A DNA stretch of 64,000 nucleotides, taken from Paraeggerthella hongkongensis (GTDB taxonomy: Bacteria > Actinomycetota > Coriobacteriia > Coriobacteriales > Eggerthellaceae). The DNA lies in NCBI RefSeq assembly GCF_003340345.1, contig NZ_PPTQ01000001.1, positions 124,001 through 188,000 of the forward strand, written 5' to 3'. A program made the position numbers and the translations under genes. This document shows, piece after piece, positions 59,277-64,000 of the stretch. The notes beneath the pieces are model-generated. The model did not search any database. It saw only the letters and a list, made by a program, of their open reading frames with translations, and was not told where the DNA came from. The first letter of the stretch is position 1. The number at the start of each line of letters is the position of its first letter.

Positions 59277-59981
59277 CTACGCCCCCTTCGCGGCAAGGGC
59301 GGCCGCGCGCGCCTCTTCGGCGACGGCGGTGATATCGGCGATGGCCTGCGCGGGGTCCTCGGCCCCGCACACGGCGTTGCCGCACACCAGGACGTCGGCG
59401 CCGGCCGCCGCCACCAGCGGAGCCGTTTTCAAGCCTATCCCGCCGTCCACCTGCACAAGCGGGGAAACGCCCAGCGCGCGCGCCATCTCCACCACGCGCT
59501 CGACCTTCTTCTCGCTGCCTTCGATGTAGCTTTGGCCTGAAAAGCCCGGCTCCACGCTCATGATGAGGACCATGTCCAGATCGGCGAGAACCGGCGCCAG
59601 CGCGCCGGTGGGCGTGTTCGGCTTCAAGCTGACCGCGGCCTTCGCGCCGCCCGCATGGATGGCTGCCACGGCGCGCGACAGCTCGTCGGCCCCTAGCGCT
59701 TCGGCGTGGACGGTCACGATGTCCGCGCCCGCGTCGAGGAACCACGGCAGCTGCTCGAGCGGGTTCGAGATCATGAGGTGAACATCCAGCGGCAGCTCGG
59801 TCGCGCGCTTGAGCTGCTTGAGCACGGGCACTCCCATGGTCAGGTTCGGGACGAAATGCCCGTCCATGACGTCTACGTGCACGTATCCCGCGCCGGCTTT
59901 CTCCAAGAGCGCCACGTCGCGCCCCAAGTTCATGAAATCGGCTGATAGGATGGACGGTGCGATCTTCACCGGTTCGAACAT
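59277..59981 (-). CDS. rpe: Ribulose-phosphate 3-epimerase
   Basis: Rpe interconverts ribulose 5-phosphate and xylulose 5-phosphate. The 234-residue product is a TIM barrel with IAPSILSADF, HVDVMDGHFVPN, MSVEPGFSGQ and VDGGI. ATG at 59981. It is followed 4 bases on by the cysteine desulfurase and is divergent from the alkyltransferase homologue. Confidence 0.97.
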   Translation of the reverse strand: MFEPVKIAPSILSADFMNLGRDVALLEKAGAGYVHVDVMDGHFVPNLTMGVPVLKQLKRATELPLDVHLMISNPLEQLPWFLDAGADIVTVHAEALGADELSRAVAAIHAGGAKAAVSLKPNTPTGALAPVLADLDMVLIMSVEPGFSGQSYIEGSEKKVERVVEMARALGVSPLVQVDGGIGLKTAPLVAAAGADVLVCGNAVCGAEDPAQAIADITAVAEEARAAALAAKGA

Positions 59982-60158
59982 GGCTGCGTTCCTTCCTCGT
60001 CGCTTGCTGCCGTCATTCTAGCGCAACCGACGCGCGCACGCTTGCAACCGACGCGCGGCAGGCGAAAAACAACACGCAGCCGCAAGCTGCGCCGACCTCT
60101 TGCGCGATTCCTTGGTTGCCGAACCGTAACATCGAGGATCGTCCGAGCGGGACTGCAT

Positions 60159-60164
60159 TATAAT
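60159..60164 (+). promoter_or_regulatory. -10 box for the alkyltransferase-VanZ/YjeF unit
   Basis: A perfect TATAAT lies 29 bases before the ATG at 60193. No good -35 box is at the expected distance. The in-frame ATG at 60163 overlaps this box and is therefore not used. Confidence 0.5.
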
Positions 60165-60192
60165 GAGGCGAAACCGACCGGAAGAAGGCAAG

Positions 60193-60669
60193 ATGGCTTC
60201 AAGCACCGGGATGTACTTCGCGTACCGCACCCCGCACGGACCCATCACCATACGCACGAGCGACCGCGGCGTCACGCACGTGGCGTTCGGCGACGTGGCC
60301 CTGCCCGGCGTTCGTCATCCCAGCCAGCTTGCCACCCGCACGGCCAACGAGCTTTTGGAGTACTTCGCCGGAAAGCGCACCTTCTTCGACATCCCGATCG
60401 ACGCCGAGGGAAGCGCGTTTCAGCGCGCCGTATGGTCCGAGCTTGCCCGCATCCCTTACGGAGCATCGCGCACGACGGCCGAAGTGGCCGCGCTCATGGG
60501 GAAGCCGGGCTCCTACCGATCGGTCGGGACGGCGGTCAAGAAGAACCCGCTTGCCATCTTGGTTCCCGACCACCGCGTGGTGGGAAGCGACGGCCGCCCG
60601 GTCGGCGCCGATGCATCCGCGCGTCTCAAGAGGGCGCTGCTCGACATGGAACGGAAACGCCTGACGTGA
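60193..60669 (+). CDS. O6-alkylguanine-DNA alkyltransferase homologue lacking the active-site Cys
   Basis: The 158-residue product has both parts of an Ogt/MGMT protein: the N-terminal domain (HGPITIRTSDRGVTHVAFGD) and the helix-turn-helix catalytic half (FQRAVWSELARIPYGASRTT, SYRSVGTAVKKNP). The invariant PCHRV reads PDHRV, so alkyl transfer to Cys is impossible. Alkyltransferase-like proteins usually have Trp or Ala there; Asp is unusual. It may still bind and flag alkylated DNA, or have a new role. ATG at 60193 follows GAAGAAGGCAAG. Its stop overlaps the next start by 4 bases (GTGA). Confidence 0.9.
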   Translation: MASSTGMYFAYRTPHGPITIRTSDRGVTHVAFGDVALPGVRHPSQLATRTANELLEYFAGKRTFFDIPIDAEGSAFQRAVWSELARIPYGASRTTAEVAALMGKPGSYRSVGTAVKKNPLAILVPDHRVVGSDGRPVGADASARLKRALLDMERKRLT

Positions 60670-62702
60670 GCACGTACGCTTCGAACATCATCTTCGCGGC
60701 CACCGCATTCCCGCTGGCCGCCTTCCTGATCACGCTGCCTTACCTTATCTACCAGTACCGACGATTCGGCTCGATCCCCTGGCTAAGGACCCTTGTCGTG
60801 TACTCGTTCGTCTTCTACTTGATGTGCGCGTACGTTCTTGTACTGCTCCCGCTGCCGGCCGACCGCTCCGCCGTGGTCCCCTACGCCGCCGCGCCCCAAC
60901 TGGCTCCCTTCAACTTCCTGCGGCAGTTCTTGGCGCATACCGCGTTCTCGCCCGCCGACCCGGCCTCGTGGATCGCCGCGATACGCAGCCCTTACATCTA
61001 CGAGGCGCTGTTCAACGTGTTGCTGCTGGTGCCCCTTGGCATGTACCTGCGCTACTACTTCCGCCGCACGTGGTGGCAGACCTTGCTCATCGGCTTCGCC
61101 GTGACGCTGTCGTTCGAGCTTTCGCAGCTCACGGGCCTTTGGGGTTTGTACGAGCACCCGTACCGACTGTTCGACGTGGACGACCTGATCACGAACACGC
61201 TGGGCGCTATGACGGGGTTTTGGCTGGTCGGCCCGCTCATGCGCGCGCTGCCCGATATCCGTCTTGTCAACGAGGAGGCGCGCCAAGCCGGGTTGCACGC
61301 CGGAGCCCTGCGGCGCGCGCTTTCGTTCGCGATGGACTTCGCGCTGGCGCTCGCAGCGACCTCGGCCTGCATGTTCGCGCTGCGCAGCACGGGCGTCCTT
61401 GCCGCCGTCGCCGCGCCCGGCGCAGACGACGGCGTTGCGGCGGCCATCCTGACGTGCGCCTGCCTGGTGGTGTTCGGCGCGATTCCCGTGCTCGCCCACG
61501 GCCAGACGCCAGCCCAAAAGCTCCTGCGGCTGCGCGTTGTGCGGCCCGACGCCTCCCCTGCCCGCTGGTACCAGTACGCAGCGCGCTACGGCCTGCTGTT
61601 CCTGTTCGCAGCGCTCCCGCTGTTCGCGTTGCTGCTGGTCATCGGTGCGGGCGCGTCGCAAGGCGGAGAGGCTGGAGCGGTCGGCAGATTCGTTGCCGCA
61701 CAGCGCGGGTACTTCACGGGCGCCTGGGCCGCGCTCATGCTGGCATGGGCGATCTCGCTTGTCATGAGGGCAAGGCACGCCGTGCGCGCAGGCACCCCCT
61801 TCGTCATGCTCAACGGATTGATGAGCAACACGCGCGTCATGACCGAGCGGGGCGTTGAGATCGAGCGCGAGCGGCGGCGCGCGCTGAACGTGGCCGACGT
61901 GGCGCGACTCGAGCAGATGATAGCCGAAGACGGCACGCCCCTTTCCGCGCTCATGGAGCAAGCGGGGATCGCCGTGGCGGAAGCGGTGCGCGATTGGGCG
62001 CCCGATCCGGTTCCCGTTGCGGTCTTGGCGGGATCGGGCAACAACGGCGGCGACGGATGGGTTGCGGCGCAAGCACTTGCGAAAGCCGGGTACCCCGTGA
62101 CGCTGATAGCGCCCGACCTGGCAGAGCGTCTGCATGCCGAACCTGCGCGAACGGTTGCCATGAGCGTGTTCTCGCAGGCTGCCAAGCAGGGCCTTCCCCT
62201 TAACGTGCTCATCGCGCCCGATGCCGACATCCTGACCGATGCGATCGAGCGGGCGGACGTCGTCGTGGACGCGCTTCTGGGAACCGGGTTCGCGGGAGCC
62301 GAAGTGCGCGAGCCGTACGCGACGTGGATCAAGGCGGCCAACCGCAAGCGCTTCGAGGGACCGCGCGAGCGGGGTCGCGGACGGCATCGCAAGCGCGTCT
62401 ACGAGCAGGGCGACCACGCCCGGCTGCCCTACAGCCTTCCCGCGAAGGCCAAAGGAGCGCCCTTCGCCGTGTCGATCGACGCCCCAAGCGGCCTATCGGC
62501 CCAAACGGGAGCCGCGGCCGCCCCCTGCTTCGCCGCCGACATGACCGTGACCATGCTGGCTTACAAGCCGGGGCTCATCGCGCCCGGAGCCCAGCGATGG
62601 ACCGGCATCGTCGCCCTTGCGAAGCTTGTGGACACGCGTCCTTATCTGGAGAAGCTTCGGCTCCTTGATGCAGAGCCGAAACCTGCGCCCCCTACTCTTT
62701 AG
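60666..62702 (+). CDS. VanZ - RDD - YjeF N-terminal (NAD(P)HX epimerase) fusion protein
   Basis: The 678-residue product joins three parts in one frame. About 1-190 is a VanZ-like membrane domain (with YEALFNVLLLVPLG and VDDLITNTLGAMTGF). About 215-380 is an RDD-type membrane domain (FAMDFALALAATSA, GQTPAQKLLRLRVVRPD). About 400-678 is a cytoplasmic YjeF_N domain with GSGNNGGDGW, DALLGTGF and DAPSGLSAQTG, expected to epimerise R-NAD(P)HX. A basic stretch of about 38 residues (557-596) is inserted before DAPSG. The start is GTG at 60666, coupled to the gene upstream. VanZ-RDD fusions are known; joining an epimerase domain is unusual. Confidence 0.88.
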   Translation: MSTYASNIIFAATAFPLAAFLITLPYLIYQYRRFGSIPWLRTLVVYSFVFYLMCAYVLVLLPLPADRSAVVPYAAAPQLAPFNFLRQFLAHTAFSPADPASWIAAIRSPYIYEALFNVLLLVPLGMYLRYYFRRTWWQTLLIGFAVTLSFELSQLTGLWGLYEHPYRLFDVDDLITNTLGAMTGFWLVGPLMRALPDIRLVNEEARQAGLHAGALRRALSFAMDFALALAATSACMFALRSTGVLAAVAAPGADDGVAAAILTCACLVVFGAIPVLAHGQTPAQKLLRLRVVRPDASPARWYQYAARYGLLFLFAALPLFALLLVIGAGASQGGEAGAVGRFVAAQRGYFTGAWAALMLAWAISLVMRARHAVRAGTPFVMLNGLMSNTRVMTERGVEIERERRRALNVADVARLEQMIAEDGTPLSALMEQAGIAVAEAVRDWAPDPVPVAVLAGSGNNGGDGWVAAQALAKAGYPVTLIAPDLAERLHAEPARTVAMSVFSQAAKQGLPLNVLIAPDADILTDAIERADVVVDALLGTGFAGAEVREPYATWIKAANRKRFEGPRERGRGRHRKRVYEQGDHARLPYSLPAKAKGAPFAVSIDAPSGLSAQTGAAAAPCFAADMTVTMLAYKPGLIAPGAQRWTGIVALAKLVDTRPYLEKLRLLDAEPKPAPPTL

Positions 62703-63147
62703 CTTTCAGGAAGTAGAAACCGGCCAGCGATCCGTCCTCGAAGAAGCTGATGCGGAACTCGGCGGAGCCGTTCTCGTAGGACGCCTGCTCGATAACGGTT
62801 GCGTACGAGCGACCCTTGCTCTCGCCATGCAGAAACGTCTTGTCGCCGTACTCGACGAACGCGCCGTACTCGTCTTGCGCGGCGCTCAGGTTCTGGGAGA
62901 GCTGCTCGGCCGTCACGCCCGCGTCCTGATAGCGCGCGGCAAGCGCCTCGTAGTCGCGCGCATTGAACTCGTCGACCACTTCATGGGCCCAGGCGGTCAC
63001 GCCCTCCTCGGTCGCCCATGACGGCAGGCCCTTCTCGACCTGCGCGTCGGGCTGCGAACATGCCGTAAGCAGCGCGCACGCAAGCAGCGCCGCTGCAAGC
63101 GTCAACGCGACGGCAAGCCGTCCCCGCCCCTGCCTCGATGCACTCAT
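62692..63147 (-). CDS. DUF3887-type lipoprotein
   Basis: The 151-residue product has a lipoprotein signal (LLACALLTAC) and a compact domain of the DUF3887 kind (AHEVVDEFNARDYEALAARY, EFRISFFEDGSLAGFYF). Its role is unknown. ATG at 63147 follows GGAAGGAC. Its stop overlaps the convergent fusion gene by 11 bases. Confidence 0.85.
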   Translation of the reverse strand: MSASRQGRGRLAVALTLAAALLACALLTACSQPDAQVEKGLPSWATEEGVTAWAHEVVDEFNARDYEALAARYQDAGVTAEQLSQNLSAAQDEYGAFVEYGDKTFLHGESKGRSYATVIEQASYENGSAEFRISFFEDGSLAGFYFLKAKE

Positions 63148-63523
63148 ACCAGCCACGTCCTTCCCTGCTCGATTCGCATGTAGCGTTCGACCATTATACC
63201 GAAAGCCCTACCAAAGCCCGGCGCGCATGAAAAAGCCCCTCTTCAACCGGGGGAATCGAAGAGGGGCTGCGCAATGCGCACCAAGGAGAAGGGGAAGGTG
63301 CGCATGTTCTGCGACCCGTCGCGAAGTTGAGAGAGATGAGGTTCACGCGAGTGACGAAGCGGCGGGTCTCGAATCGGTTGTCAGAGCCTTGCGCGAAGGC
63401 GCACAGCAAAGACTACCTTCGATGCCAGAAGGGCGCAACGAACTTGGACGTTCGGTGAACCCTTGGTCATCGCTTCGTTAATCAACTGTAGATTTGATCA
63501 TGCGACCAAAACTGCAACGCGCG
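63148..63523. other. 376-base region downstream of gpsA, with possible RNA structure
   Basis: Besides the terminator at 63234-63268, the minus strand shows ATGCGCACC/GGTGCGCAT (about 63274-63314) and GACCCG/CGGGTC pairings. The terminator is about 255 bases past the gpsA stop, leaving room for a long 3' leader or a small RNA. No protein gene is supported. Confidence 0.4.
63234..63268 (-). terminator. Intrinsic terminator for the gpsA-side transcript
   Basis: An 11-bp perfect stem, AGCCCCTCTTC with its complement (63234-63244, 63258-63268), is followed by a T tract (TTTTTC) on the minus strand. Confidence 0.85.
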
Positions 63524-64000
63524 CTACAACCCGTAGAATTCCGTGGTCAAAGGCCGGTTCGTAAGCGTATGGGCCACGTCGTGGGGGTCGGCCCCTTCCC
63601 ACACGATGCTGCGCACCACGTCGGTGATGGGCAGTTCCACCCGGTACGCGTCGCCGAGCGTCTTGAGGGTCTTGCACGCCAGAGCGCCCTCGGCCACCAT
63701 GTGCGTCTGCGCGGTGAAGTCGTCGAGCGTGGACCCTTCGGCCAGCAGCTTGCCGAAGCGGCGGTTGCGCGAATGCTCGGACGTGCACGTGGCGATCAGG
63801 TCGCCCGTGCCCGCCAGCCCCATGCACGTGATGGCCTGCCCGCCGCAGCGCACGGTCAAGCGGCTCATCTCCGCCAGGCCGCGCGTCATGAGCATGGCGG
63901 CGGTGTTGTCGCCGTAGCCCAGCCCGTAGGACACGCCCACCGCGATGGCGATGACGTTCTTGAACGCAGCGCACAGCTCCACGCCGCACACGTCGTCGCT
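63524..64000 (-). CDS. gpsA: Glycerol-3-phosphate dehydrogenase [NAD(P)+], C-terminal part (cut by window edge)
   Basis: GpsA makes sn-glycerol 3-phosphate from dihydroxyacetone phosphate for phospholipids. The visible 158 residues cover the substrate domain, with the conserved GVELCAAFKNVIAIAVG, MTRGLAEM and the GLAGTGDLIATCTSEHSRNR signature. The N-terminal half lies beyond the right edge. It ends at TAG 63526-63524. Confidence 0.96.
   Translation of the reverse strand, partial: SDDVCGVELCAAFKNVIAIAVGVSYGLGYGDNTAAMLMTRGLAEMSRLTVRCGGQAITCMGLAGTGDLIATCTSEHSRNRRFGKLLAEGSTLDDFTAQTHMVAEGALACKTLKTLGDAYRVELPITDVVRSIVWEGADPHDVAHTLTNRPLTTEFYGL

Noticed and set aside
60042-60665. Upstream extension of the VanZ-RDD-YjeF_N frame
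   Set aside because: It overlaps the alkyltransferase homologue in another frame. The GTG at 60666 with GTGA coupling is the natural start, and the extension is Arg-rich nonsense.
63230-63275. tmRNA- or tRNA-like 3' end (TTCGATTCC near the terminator)
   Set aside because: The match is only the loop of a terminator stem; no acceptor stem, CCA or tRNA-like fold can be drawn.
1-64000. CRISPR arrays, insertion sequences with transposase, phage genes, rRNA or tRNA genes
   Set aside because: I looked for regular direct repeats, transposase or integrase motifs and cloverleaf patterns and found none that could be supported.

Overview
The window is 64 kb of GC-rich, gene-dense bacterial chromosome. 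Most housekeeping genes lie on the minus strand. The content points to the Actinomycetota, class Coriobacteriia, probably Eggerthellaceae (an Eggerthella- or Gordonibacter-like gut anaerobe). The reasons are a respiratory-type operon of a Tat-exported flavoprotein, an FMN-binding lipoprotein and a multihaem cytochrome, a DUF5692 membrane protein, a cell-wall LASTG-type sorting signal, pyruvate phosphate dikinase with its regulator, and the high GC with strong G/C third positions. This placement is inference from gene content; no rRNA or tRNA gene is present.

Layout. 1-2071: rnhB (cut by the left edge), rplS, and azlCD. 2144-12031: dgt, mtnA, an Fe-S/CCG oxidoreductase, a nucleoside hydrolase, an ABC importer (ATPase, two permeases, lipoprotein) and an APH-fold kinase. 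Three AT-rich intergenic regions here carry the same 17-bp element, so four transcription units look co-regulated. I propose a nucleoside or methylthioadenosine-type salvage locus. 12233-17420: a P-type cation ATPase, two small membrane proteins and a surface SGNH hydrolase. 17725-18669: a regulator made of two MarR domains. 18703-22432: the flavoprotein/FMN/cytochrome operon. 22883-24577: a TetR regulator and the DUF5692 protein.

24916-36586: ppdK, its regulator, glyS and glyQ; lepB; the rpsP-khpA-rimM-trmD operon; a guanidinium-type SMR exporter behind a terminator-type leader RNA, followed by a B3/4-domain protein; and a GNAT acetyltransferase. 36733-46162: ffh, ftsY, smc, rnc, plsX and rpmF. 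A 0.9-kb non-coding stretch between ffh and ftsY holds a 30-bp perfect inverted repeat and a gene remnant. 46419-59981: an ABC exporter placed between yceD and rpmF, then a coiled-coil protein, coaD, rsmD, recG, a FakA-type kinase, an Asp23 protein, rpmB, a zinc-ribbon coiled-coil protein, a Nif3 protein, a PHP phosphatase, a cysteine desulfurase and rpe.

60193-64000: an alkylguanine-transferase homologue whose active-site Cys is Asp, translationally coupled to an unusual VanZ-RDD-YjeF_N fusion; a DUF3887 lipoprotein; and gpsA (cut by the right edge).

The observations I consider most worth a second look are the shared operator element with its salvage genes (3.3-12 kb), the VanZ-RDD-YjeF_N fusion next to the PDHR alkyltransferase homologue (60-62.7 kb), and the leader RNA before the SMR exporter (34.8 kb).
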